NCBI GenBank assembly: GCA_945910925.1
Contig: CAMDZX010000105.1
Location: 1-6,602, forward strand
Direction: 5' to 3'
Source of the DNA: an uncultured bacterium
GTDB lineage: Bacteria; Cyanobacteriota; Vampirovibrionia; Gastranaerophilales; Gastranaerophilaceae
DNA length: 6,602 bases
Each line of letters begins with the position of its first letter. Position 1 is the stretch's first letter. The notes beneath the pieces are model-generated. The model was not told where the DNA came from. It made no database searches and saw only the letters and a program-made list of their open reading frames with translations. Shown piece after piece: positions 1 through 4,952 of this stretch. The position numbers were made by a program, and so were the translations under genes.

Positions 1-333
1 TTCGGATGCGGTGGTGACAGAGATGCGACTAAACGCCCGAAAATGGGTGCAATTGCCGAAAAATTGGCTGATAAAGTTATTGTAACATCTGATAACCCGA
101 GAAGTGAAGACCCTCAGCAAATTATTACGGACATATTAACAGGGTTCAAATCTCTTGACGGAATTACGGTTGAAGCAGATAGAGGAAAAGCAATTGCGCT
201 ATTAAAAGAAATCGCATCGGAAGATGATGTTGTCGTTATTGCAGGAAAAGGTCATGAGGACTACCAGATTCTTGCAGATAAAACAATTCATTTTGATGAC
301 AGAGAAGAAGCAAGAAAAGTTTTTGGGGTATAA
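1..333 (+). CDS. murE: UDP-N-acetylmuramoyl-tripeptide synthetase MurE, C-terminal fragment (5' partial)
   Basis: The reading frame is open from base 1, so the gene begins before the window; 110 residues remain. They form the C-terminal Mur ligase domain. FGCGGDRDATKRPKMG opens it, followed by SDNPRSEDP, then AGKGHEDYQ and FDDREEA near the end. MurE is a cytoplasmic ATP-dependent ligase that adds the third residue to UDP-MurNAc-L-Ala-D-Glu. In this family the DNPR motif marks enzymes that use meso-diaminopimelate rather than lysine, so the cell probably has DAP-type peptidoglycan. The ATP-binding central domain lies outside the window. The first ATG in view (base 43) is internal to the conserved domain and is not the start. 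The stop TAA at 331-333 is followed by a single ACA codon and then the ATG of nagA in the same frame, which indicates one operon. The identification is very secure. Confidence 0.96.
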   Translation, partial: FGCGGDRDATKRPKMGAIAEKLADKVIVTSDNPRSEDPQQIITDILTGFKSLDGITVEADRGKAIALLKEIASEDDVVVIAGKGHEDYQILADKTIHFDDREEARKVFGV

Positions 334-336
334 ACA

Positions 337-1257
337 ATGAAGACCCGCTTACTTGTTGAGCAGCATATTCATGGTGCATTTGGTATTGATTTTAACAAAG
401 CATCCGTTGAGGATATGCTCTATGTTTCAAAAGAACTGTTAAAGTGTGGAATAGGCGGATATTTTCCGACACTTGTTACTGATTCGGTTGAAAATATTAC
501 ACGTCAGGTGAAAGTTATAAAGGAAGCTGCAAAGCAGACCGGCAATAATTGTGCGGAGATTCTCGGAATACATCTTGAAGGAATTTTTATAAATTCGGAA
601 AAGAAAGGTATTCATAATCCAAAACATTTTTTGCCTCTGACGGTAGACAGTTTTAAAACTATCGAGGACGGCTTCATAAAAATTGTCACACTTGCACCTG
701 AATTGGATGAAGGTTTAATTGAGTATTTACAAACCAAAAATATAAAAATTCAGGCAGGGCATTGTGTTGGCGGGGATTTAAATTCATGCAGCGGAGCTAC
801 GCATTTGTTTAACGCTATGAAGGGAATTTCGCATAGGGAAAAATCAACGGCATTATCTGCTCTTATTGATGATAGAGTTTATACAGAGGTCATAGCTGAT
901 GGGGTACATCTTAGTGATGATATTCTAAGGCTTATTTTCAAAACAAAACCTTTTAACAGAATTATTTTAATCAGTGATGCTTTGCCAATCACATACAGTA
1001 GTTTGAAATCAACCGTATTTGCGGATGAACGGATTTTTTACGACGGACTAAAAGCAACCTCTGCAACGGGTACAATTGCAGGAAGTACAACTTTATTAGA
1101 TAAAATTGTTAAAATTCTGGGACAAAAAGATTTGTTTACCGTTCAGTTAATAAACAATGTGTATGACTATCATAATTTGGAAATTGACGGAGAACTGGAG
1201 TGGGATGATGAATTCAATATTGTTCATATAAGAAAAGGTAATTATTATGCGAAGTGA
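337..1257 (+). CDS. nagA: N-acetylglucosamine-6-phosphate deacetylase, short form lacking the N-terminal strands
   Basis: This 306-residue protein is an amidohydrolase-superfamily TIM barrel. It shows the NagA landmarks in order: HIHG (10-13), HLEG (79-82, metal-ligand Glu81), GH (His142), THLFNAM (155-161), ADGVH (187-191), SDA (Asp214) and GTIAGST (245-251). NagA removes the acetyl group from GlcNAc-6-phosphate in the cytoplasm, giving glucosamine-6-phosphate and acetate for wall synthesis or catabolism. All expected metal and catalytic positions are present, including an HxH pair that E. coli NagA lacks. NagA enzymes are usually about 380 residues, with some 50 residues of beta-sandwich before the HxH motif; here HxH is at residue 10. 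The start cannot lie further upstream because the same frame is closed by the murE stop at 331-333. The usual HLEGPF reads HLEGIF. There is no good Shine-Dalgarno (only GGGG at 325-328), so translation is probably coupled to murE. The identity is secure; activity of the short form is inferred. Confidence 0.88.
   Translation: MKTRLLVEQHIHGAFGIDFNKASVEDMLYVSKELLKCGIGGYFPTLVTDSVENITRQVKVIKEAAKQTGNNCAEILGIHLEGIFINSEKKGIHNPKHFLPLTVDSFKTIEDGFIKIVTLAPELDEGLIEYLQTKNIKIQAGHCVGGDLNSCSGATHLFNAMKGISHREKSTALSALIDDRVYTEVIADGVHLSDDILRLIFKTKPFNRIILISDALPITYSSLKSTVFADERIFYDGLKATSATGTIAGSTTLLDKIVKILGQKDLFTVQLINNVYDYHNLEIDGELEWDDEFNIVHIRKGNYYAK
1233..1238 (+). promoter_or_regulatory. Shine-Dalgarno for ilvD inside nagA
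   Basis: AAAAGG lies 8 bases before the ATG at 1247, within the last codons of nagA. It supports the 1247 start, which overlaps the nagA end by 11 bp and yields the standard MRSDAIKKGI-type N-terminus of IlvD. Confidence 0.7.
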
Positions 1258-2902
1258 TGCTATAAAAAAGGGGATTGCACGTGCGCCGCATAGAGCGCTT
1301 TTGTATTCAACAGGTGTGAGTAAAAAAAACATAGATAAACCATTTATCGGGATTGCAAGTTCATTTACCGATATTGTTCCGGGACATACCGGAATGCGAG
1401 ATTTGGAACGTCAAATCGAAAAAGGAATACAATCCGCAGGTGGTCAGGCATTTATTTTTGGTACACCTGCCGTGTGTGACGGACTTGCAATGGGACACAA
1501 GGGCATGAGATATTCGCTTCCTTCGAGAGATTTGATTGCCGACTGTGTTGAAACAATGGCAGAAGCTCATCAACTGGACGGGCTTGTTTTATTGTCAAAC
1601 TGTGACAAAATCACGCCTGCAATGCTTATTGCGGCTGTAAGACTAAATATACCTGCGATTATTGTTACTGCGGGTCCAATGCTTGCAGGTGAATGTAATT
1701 GTGAAAAAACAAGTTTTATCAAAAGTACGTTTGAAGCTATCGGAAAATACAGAAATAACGAGATAACAGATGAACAGTTACATGAACTAGAAGAAAACGC
1801 CTGTCCGACAGCAGGTTCTTGTCAGGGGCTTTATACGGCAAATACTATGGCTTGCTTGACAGAAGTACTTGGAATGAGTCTGCCCGAATGTGCAACAGCA
1901 CCTGCCGTATCCTCACTCAAAAAAAGAATTGCTTTTGATAGCGGTTATCGTGCGGTAGAATTGGTTAAAGAACAACTTTTACCGCTTGATATAATAACAA
2001 AAGACTCATTGAGAAACGCTATTTTGTGTGACTATGCGCTCGGCGGGTCTACTAATTCCTTCCTGCATCTTTTAGCAATCGCACATGCCGGAGGGATTGA
2101 TTTAAAACTGAGTGACTTTGAGGATTTAACTTCAAAAATTAAACAAATAGTGAAACTTGACCCGACTGCACTTCCTAATATGGTTGATTTTCATAATGCG
2201 GGCGGGATAAAAGGTCTATTGCGAGTTTTGGCGGAGAATGTTGAGGATTTTACGGATACAACAGGTGTTACGGGAATTAATATTAAAGAAATTGTCAAAA
2301 ATACGGCTTATAAACCTGAATTAATCCATAATCCGAGTAATCCGATTACAACCCAACCGGGATTGGGGGTTTTGTACGGGAATATTGCTCAGGAAGGTTG
2401 CGTAATAAAGATTTCGGGTGTGGATGAAAGTTGTTATTATTTTGAAGGCTCTGCGAAAGTTTTTGATTCGGAAGAAGCGTCAATGCAGGCTCTTGAAAAC
2501 GATGAAATAAAAGAAGGTGATGTTATTGTTATCAGGTACGAAGGACCTAAGGGTTCTCCCGGCATGAGAGAAATGCTTGCTCCGACATCACTCCTTGTCG
2601 GAAAAGGTTTAGGAACAAAAGCTGCCTTAATTACGGATGGACGCTTTTCAGGGGGGACTCGAGGTATTTGTGTGGGACATATTTGCCCTGAAGCTGCAAG
2701 TGGCGGGAATATTGCTCTTATTGAAAACGGTGATAAGGTTGTAATTGATATTCCTAATCGAAAAATTAATCTTCTTGTATCGGATGAGGTTTTGGAAGAA
2801 CGACGGAAAAAACTGAAACCGTTTGAACTGAAAGTTAAAACAGGCTATCTTGCAAAATACGCAAGATGTGTTCAGGATGCAAGTCACGGTGCGATAATAT
2901 AA
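1247..2902 (+). CDS. ilvD: Dihydroxy-acid dehydratase
   Basis: This is a complete 551-residue IlvD, the normal family length. The enzyme dehydrates 2,3-dihydroxy-isovalerate and 2,3-dihydroxy-3-methylvalerate to the 2-keto acids, the penultimate common step to valine and isoleucine. It uses an Fe-S cluster and Mg2+ in the cytoplasm. Visible signatures are VCDG (76-79), SNCDKITPAM (117-126, cluster Cys119 and the Lys121 that is carbamylated in the family), CPTAGSC (186-192, cluster Cys192), YEGPKGSPGM (431-440) and LITDGRFSGGTRG (461-473, with the catalytic-site serine at 468). The position of the first cysteine in 2Fe-2S plant and actinobacterial enzymes (PCN) reads PGH (45-47). This resembles E. 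coli IlvD and suggests an oxygen-sensitive 4Fe-4S type; that assignment is from memory of the family. The gene overlaps nagA by 11 bp and is the last gene of the operon. No other ilv or leu gene is in view. Confidence 0.97.
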   Translation: MRSDAIKKGIARAPHRALLYSTGVSKKNIDKPFIGIASSFTDIVPGHTGMRDLERQIEKGIQSAGGQAFIFGTPAVCDGLAMGHKGMRYSLPSRDLIADCVETMAEAHQLDGLVLLSNCDKITPAMLIAAVRLNIPAIIVTAGPMLAGECNCEKTSFIKSTFEAIGKYRNNEITDEQLHELEENACPTAGSCQGLYTANTMACLTEVLGMSLPECATAPAVSSLKKRIAFDSGYRAVELVKEQLLPLDIITKDSLRNAILCDYALGGSTNSFLHLLAIAHAGGIDLKLSDFEDLTSKIKQIVKLDPTALPNMVDFHNAGGIKGLLRVLAENVEDFTDTTGVTGINIKEIVKNTAYKPELIHNPSNPITTQPGLGVLYGNIAQEGCVIKISGVDESCYYFEGSAKVFDSEEASMQALENDEIKEGDVIVIRYEGPKGSPGMREMLAPTSLLVGKGLGTKAALITDGRFSGGTRGICVGHICPEAASGGNIALIENGDKVVIDIPNRKINLLVSDEVLEERRKKLKPFELKVKTGYLAKYARCVQDASHGAII

Positions 2903-2981
2903 ATATTTTAATCTTTTTCCTTTTTGCTTTTTTGCCTAATTTTGTAAAGAAATGTAAATTATATATTTAAAAAAAGCAATT

Positions 2982-3025
2982 TTGTATATACCAATTACTT
3001 TATTAATATATACACAGGGTATAAC
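2982..3025 (+). promoter_or_regulatory. Candidate promoter region of the ribbon-helix-helix gene
   Basis: The 149-bp AT-rich gap between ilvD and the next gene holds two alternative promoter readings. One is TTGTAT (2982-2987), a 16-base spacer, then TAATAT (3004-3009). The other is a weak TTACTT (2995-3000), a 19-base spacer, then TATAAC (3020-3025). Neither is a perfect match, so a promoter here is likely but its exact position is unsettled. The rest of the gap is T-rich tracts (2914-2933) and A-rich sequence. Confidence 0.45.
2984..3023. repeat. Inverted repeats in the promoter of the ribbon-helix-helix gene (possible operator)
   Basis: GTATATA at 2984-2990 is mirrored by TATATAC at 3007-3013. 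TATACC at 2987-2992 is mirrored by GGTATA at 3018-3023, and GTATATAC at 2984-2991 is itself a perfect 8-bp palindrome. The arms bracket the promoter candidates. Ribbon-helix-helix dimers bind short palindromes and often regulate their own gene, so autoregulation is a reasonable guess. In such AT-rich sequence, some of this symmetry may be chance. Confidence 0.3.
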
Positions 3026-3036
3026 TAGACAAGGAA

Positions 3037-3042
3037 AAGGAG
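3037..3042 (+). promoter_or_regulatory. Shine-Dalgarno of the ribbon-helix-helix gene
   Basis: AAGGAG sits 9 bases before the ATG at 3052. It is a strong, well-spaced site that fixes the start of this small gene. Confidence 0.8.
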
Positions 3043-3051
3043 AATATAATT

Positions 3052-3240
3052 ATGGCAAGAGTACTTATTTCAATGCCTGAACAATTTTTAGGCGAAATCG
3101 ACAACGTAGCAGAAAGTGAAAATCGTTCACGCTCAGAACTTATTAGAGAAGCATTAAGAACGTACATTCACAGAAACAAGATTAGAAATACAGCTTATGC
3201 AGCTAAAAATGCCGAGATGTTAGAAGCTCTCCTTGATTAG
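3052..3240 (+). CDS. Solitary ribbon-helix-helix (CopG/MazE-type) DNA-binding protein
   Basis: This 62-residue protein has the ribbon-helix-helix pattern: a basic beta strand RVLISMP (3-9), helix A (about 10-24, EQFLGEIDNVAESEN), then the turn and helix B RSRSELIREALRTYIHR (25-41). The alternating strand residues would enter the DNA major groove of a dimer. The last 20 residues (AYAAKNAEMLEALLD at the end) form a probable amphipathic tail. In MazE/EndoAI-type antitoxins that region binds the toxin. No toxin gene follows: the gene is closed by an intrinsic terminator 26 bp downstream, and the next ORF is on the other strand. It is therefore more likely a free-standing regulator, or an antitoxin orphaned from or paired with a distant toxin. 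It has its own Shine-Dalgarno and probable promoter. The fold assignment is secure; target and role are unknown. Confidence 0.85.
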   Translation: MARVLISMPEQFLGEIDNVAESENRSRSELIREALRTYIHRNKIRNTAYAAKNAEMLEALLD

Positions 3241-3265
3241 TACAATTGCTATATACAGATGAATG

Positions 3266-3294
3266 AAAAGCTATGATTTAATCATAGCTTTTTT
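3266..3294 (+). terminator. Intrinsic terminator after the ribbon-helix-helix gene
   Basis: A perfect 12-bp stem pairs 3266-3277 (AAAAGCTATGAT) with 3281-3292 across a 3-base loop, and the T-run continues to 3294. The stem begins with AAAA on the left side, so it could also terminate minus-strand transcripts, less efficiently. Confidence 0.88.
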
Positions 3295-3351
3295 GTTTAT
3301 ATTTTCATGTAAATTTATATGTTAATTTTTGTAAAAATTTAAATCTCATGT

Positions 3352-3381
3352 TGGTCATGATTTTGAGAAGTATAGTATAAT
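3352..3381 (+). promoter_or_regulatory. Promoter of a short non-coding transcript
   Basis: A consensus -10 TATAAT lies at 3376-3381. With an 18-base spacer, the -35 would be TGGTCA (3352-3357), which matches four of six consensus bases. Initiation is expected near 3388. The upstream gene is already terminated at 3294, so this promoter drives an independent plus-strand transcript. The inverted repeat TCATG-N5-CATGA (3346-3360) covers the -35 and could be a regulator site. Confidence 0.6.
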
Positions 3382-3387
3382 CCATGG

Positions 3388-3452
3388 TATCAACTATCCC
3401 CAAATCTCCTCCCAAGATTATGAAATACGAGCTGCACAAGCAGCTTTTTATT
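3388..3452 (+). ncRNA. Candidate small RNA with a G-free, CU-rich 5' region and a terminator hairpin
   Basis: The promoter at 3352-3381 and the intrinsic terminator at 3430-3450 define a transcript of about 65 nt with no plausible ORF. From 3388 to 3415 there is no G at all, so this 28-nt stretch should be unstructured. It contains CCCC (3399-3401 plus the adjacent C at 3398) and TCTCCTCCC (3405-3413), which is complementary to purine-rich ribosome-binding sites. The 3' end is a compact hairpin and U-run. A single-stranded CU-rich seed followed by a terminator hairpin is typical of trans-acting small RNAs. Cyanobacterial Yfr1 has a comparable size and a conserved CUCCUCACAC-type core, but also a 5' hairpin that is at best marginal here (GGTA 3386-3389 with TATC 3395-3398). 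It could instead be an attenuated leader. The boundaries are predicted, not measured. Confidence 0.5.
3430..3450 (+). terminator. Intrinsic terminator of the small RNA candidate
   Basis: AGCTGC (3430-3435) pairs with GCAGCT (3440-3445) across an ACAA loop. It is followed by TTTT, A, TTTT. On the minus strand the hairpin is not followed by a T-run, so it acts only for plus-strand transcription. Confidence 0.72.
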
Positions 3453-3487
3453 TTGCTGTTATTAAGGATTGTTGGATGCGTAACAAA

Positions 3488-3895
3488 TTATGCAGAATAA
3501 TCAATATGTTTTTTATTACTGTTTTTTAAATTCTGCGTTCTTTTTAAGGTGTTTTCAGCATTAGCTTTAACCGCATAATCGGCAGCCGAAGGATCTTTAG
3601 GTGCCATTGCCGCTTTTATAACAGTTTTTGCTTGATTAATGGTCTTTTCAAGGAGTGACGGTTCTTTTGTTTTTGGAACTCCGGGAACTTTAATCGGAAC
3701 AAAACCGCTTACAGGTATTCCTGCGCTATTATTTACGATATGTATACTACCGCCTAACGCACCTGCCGCACTTTTATGTGCAGCCTCATGGGCATATATT
3801 TCATTATAGTTTTTAGTAATTAACTTTTGTTTTAGTTGTTTAAGTGTTTTCGTTTGATTGCTGATTGATTTTGTTCCTGATAAACCATTTACCAT
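3488..3895 (-). CDS. Compact SprA-related putative zinc metalloprotease (HEAAH motif)
   Basis: This 135-residue protein has a zinc-peptidase signature YAHEAAHKSAAG, with HEAAH at residues 36-40. It is followed by a VPIKVPG segment (about 67-73) and a second conserved block, TINQAKTVIKAAMAPKDPSAADYAVKANAE (about 85-114, no longer run quoted). This order, HExxH with AAG and then a valine/proline strand and an ALAP-x-x-PS-x-x-D-x-x-V-A block, is what I recall for the SprA-related family of putative metalloproteases. Members are usually longer, and the glycine-rich YAVGGEV segment is replaced here. No signal peptide or membrane segment is visible, and the N-terminus is Ser/Thr/Gln/Lys-rich. The start is supported by an excellent Shine-Dalgarno and an extended -10. 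The protein is complete but small; substrate and activity are unknown. The family name is probable, and the HExxH observation is direct. Confidence 0.72.
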   Translation of the reverse strand: MVNGLSGTKSISNQTKTLKQLKQKLITKNYNEIYAHEAAHKSAAGALGGSIHIVNNSAGIPVSGFVPIKVPGVPKTKEPSLLEKTINQAKTVIKAAMAPKDPSAADYAVKANAENTLKRTQNLKNSNKKHIDYSA

Positions 3896-3904
3896 ATATA
3901 CACA

Positions 3905-3912
3905 CCACCTCT
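3905..3912 (-). promoter_or_regulatory. Shine-Dalgarno of the HEAAH protein gene
   Basis: On the minus strand this reads AGAGGTGG, 9 bases before the ATG at 3895. It is one of the strongest sites in the window and fixes the start. Confidence 0.8.
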
Positions 3913-3929
3913 AAAAAGAATACAAATTT

Positions 3930-3938
3930 ATTATAACA
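3930..3938 (-). promoter_or_regulatory. Extended -10 promoter of the HEAAH protein gene
   Basis: The minus strand reads TGTTATAAT from 3938 down to 3930, a full extended -10 (TG, one base, TATAAT). The expected start is near 3923, giving a leader of about 28 nt that contains the Shine-Dalgarno. No good -35 is seen (GTTTAA at the 17-base spacing), as is common for extended -10 promoters. The gene is thus transcribed independently of nagZ, although no clear terminator separates them. Confidence 0.65.
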
Positions 3939-3976
3939 CTTTTTAAAAAAGTTTAAACCCTAACTTTACTCTAATT

Positions 3977-4930
3977 TTACAAAATTTTGTATTTCTTTTT
4001 AAGATTTATTATCTTATTGTATGAGCATTCTATTTTACTTCTAAAATCAGCATCCTTTTCGGCATACTTAATAACCCCTTCTATGGCTGAAAGACTTATA
4101 TCATCCGCTTTTCTGTATATGAACATATTTAATCCTGCTTTTATCCCCATTATGCAAGCTTCGTCAGGCGAGTATTGAATTCCTTTCATGACCATATCAT
4201 CAGAAATTATTATACCTTCATATTTTAGTTGGTTTCTCAGGTAGGAAATAGCGTTTGTGCTTAAAGAGCTTGGAATAATTTCTTCATCAAAACAGGTACA
4301 ATGCAGATGAGCTGCCATTATCATATCTGTTCCAAATTTTATACATTCCTTAAACGGTTTAATATGAAATTTTTCCATGATATTTAGCGGTAAATTAATT
4401 CTCGGCAGTGTTTTGTGACTATCTGCATCCGCATCTCCATGTCCGGGATAGTGCTTTATACAGGGTATTATATCATGTTGTTTGTATATTTCGCTCACTA
4501 ATTGAGCAGCATGTATAACTTCATCAGAATTGTCCGAGAATGCACGTTCCCCGATAATAGGGTTGTTAGGATTAGTATTAACATCAACAACGGGTGCAAA
4601 ATTTAAGTTAAATCCTAAATCCTGTAATTCTTTCGCTATATCTGTTGTTTGAGCTGTCAGATATTCATCACCCTTTTGAAACGCAAACCGTGCCGATAAT
4701 CTTTTCGGACGAATGTTTTCAGTCCTCTCAACCCTTCCGCCTTCTTGGTCTATGGAAAGAAACGGAGTAATAACAGCTTTTGAAAGTATTTGTTGTTTTA
4801 ACTTTAAAAACCCTTCTAACGAAGTTATATCATCCGAAAAAAATATTACACCGCCAAGACCGTTTTTTAACGGTTCATCAAGTTCTCCTGTTCCAAGTAT
4901 AAACATTTGATAAATTTTTTTATAATCCAT
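3977..4930 (-). CDS. nagZ: Beta-N-acetylglucosaminidase, glycoside hydrolase family 3 (NagZ)
   Basis: This 317-residue protein is a single-domain GH3 TIM barrel of the usual NagZ length. Motifs in order are QMFILG (8-13), SIDQEGGRVER (59-69), GFNLNFAPVVDV (106-117), GERAF (127-131), KHYPGHGDADADSH (159-172) and ISDDMVM (242-248). The Asp-Ser-His at 170-172 supplies the His/Asp acid-base dyad that distinguishes NagZ from other GH3 enzymes. Asp244 in SDD is the expected nucleophile. NagZ removes non-reducing GlcNAc from GlcNAc-anhydroMurNAc peptides or GlcNAc-MurNAc during wall turnover. The absence of a signal peptide argues for a cytoplasmic recycling enzyme. The released GlcNAc, once phosphorylated, is the substrate of the NagA encoded nearby on the other strand. 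The start MDYKKIYQMF fits the family, yet no Shine-Dalgarno precedes it and a -10-like sequence lies directly upstream, so the mRNA may be leaderless. No strong terminator is seen after the stop. Confidence 0.94.
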   Translation of the reverse strand: MDYKKIYQMFILGTGELDEPLKNGLGGVIFFSDDITSLEGFLKLKQQILSKAVITPFLSIDQEGGRVERTENIRPKRLSARFAFQKGDEYLTAQTTDIAKELQDLGFNLNFAPVVDVNTNPNNPIIGERAFSDNSDEVIHAAQLVSEIYKQHDIIPCIKHYPGHGDADADSHKTLPRINLPLNIMEKFHIKPFKECIKFGTDMIMAAHLHCTCFDEEIIPSSLSTNAISYLRNQLKYEGIIISDDMVMKGIQYSPDEACIMGIKAGLNMFIYRKADDISLSAIEGVIKYAEKDADFRSKIECSYNKIINLKKKYKIL

Positions 4931-4934
4931 GATT

Positions 4935-4947
4935 TTATAGTATAATA
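4935..4947. promoter_or_regulatory. Symmetric, probably bidirectional -10 region between nagZ and the exported protein gene
   Basis: The 22 bp between the two start codons contain TATAGTATAATA. On the plus strand, TATAAT (4941-4946) predicts initiation at about 4953, the A of the start codon. On the minus strand, TATTAT (4947-4942) or TATACT (4944-4939) predicts initiation within about 5 bases of the nagZ ATG (4930). Overlapping, near-palindromic -10 elements of this kind are known to fire in both directions. Neither gene has a Shine-Dalgarno, which agrees with leaderless or near-leaderless mRNAs. No good -35 is evident for the plus strand: TTGATA at 4907-4912 is 28 bases away. Confidence 0.55.
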
Positions 4948-4952
4948 CAATT

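Noticed and set aside
2911..2979. T-rich tract after ilvD, with TTGCTTTTTT (2924-2933) complementary to AAAAAAGCAA (2970-2979), as a terminator
   Set aside because: The stem is almost all A-T with a 36-base loop, and no GC-containing hairpin precedes the T-runs. The operon may end by another mechanism.
3324..3339. AATTTTT-GT-AAAAATT palindrome in the gap after the first terminator
   Set aside because: The 2-base loop and all A-T arms make it unlikely to be functional; it is low-complexity AT sequence.
3384..3500. A 38-codon plus-strand ORF spanning the small RNA candidate and the end of the HEAAH gene
   Set aside because: Its ATG lies 3 bases after the -10 hexamer, upstream of the predicted transcript start. 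It has no Shine-Dalgarno, it runs through the terminator hairpin, and it overlaps the 3' end of the minus-strand gene.
3938..3958. ACTTTTTAAAAAAGT and GTTTAAAC palindromes downstream of nagZ as a terminator or operator
   Set aside because: The sequence is nearly pure A/T with no loop for a stable hairpin and is expected by chance in such composition. The stretch is better explained as the upstream part of the HEAAH gene promoter.
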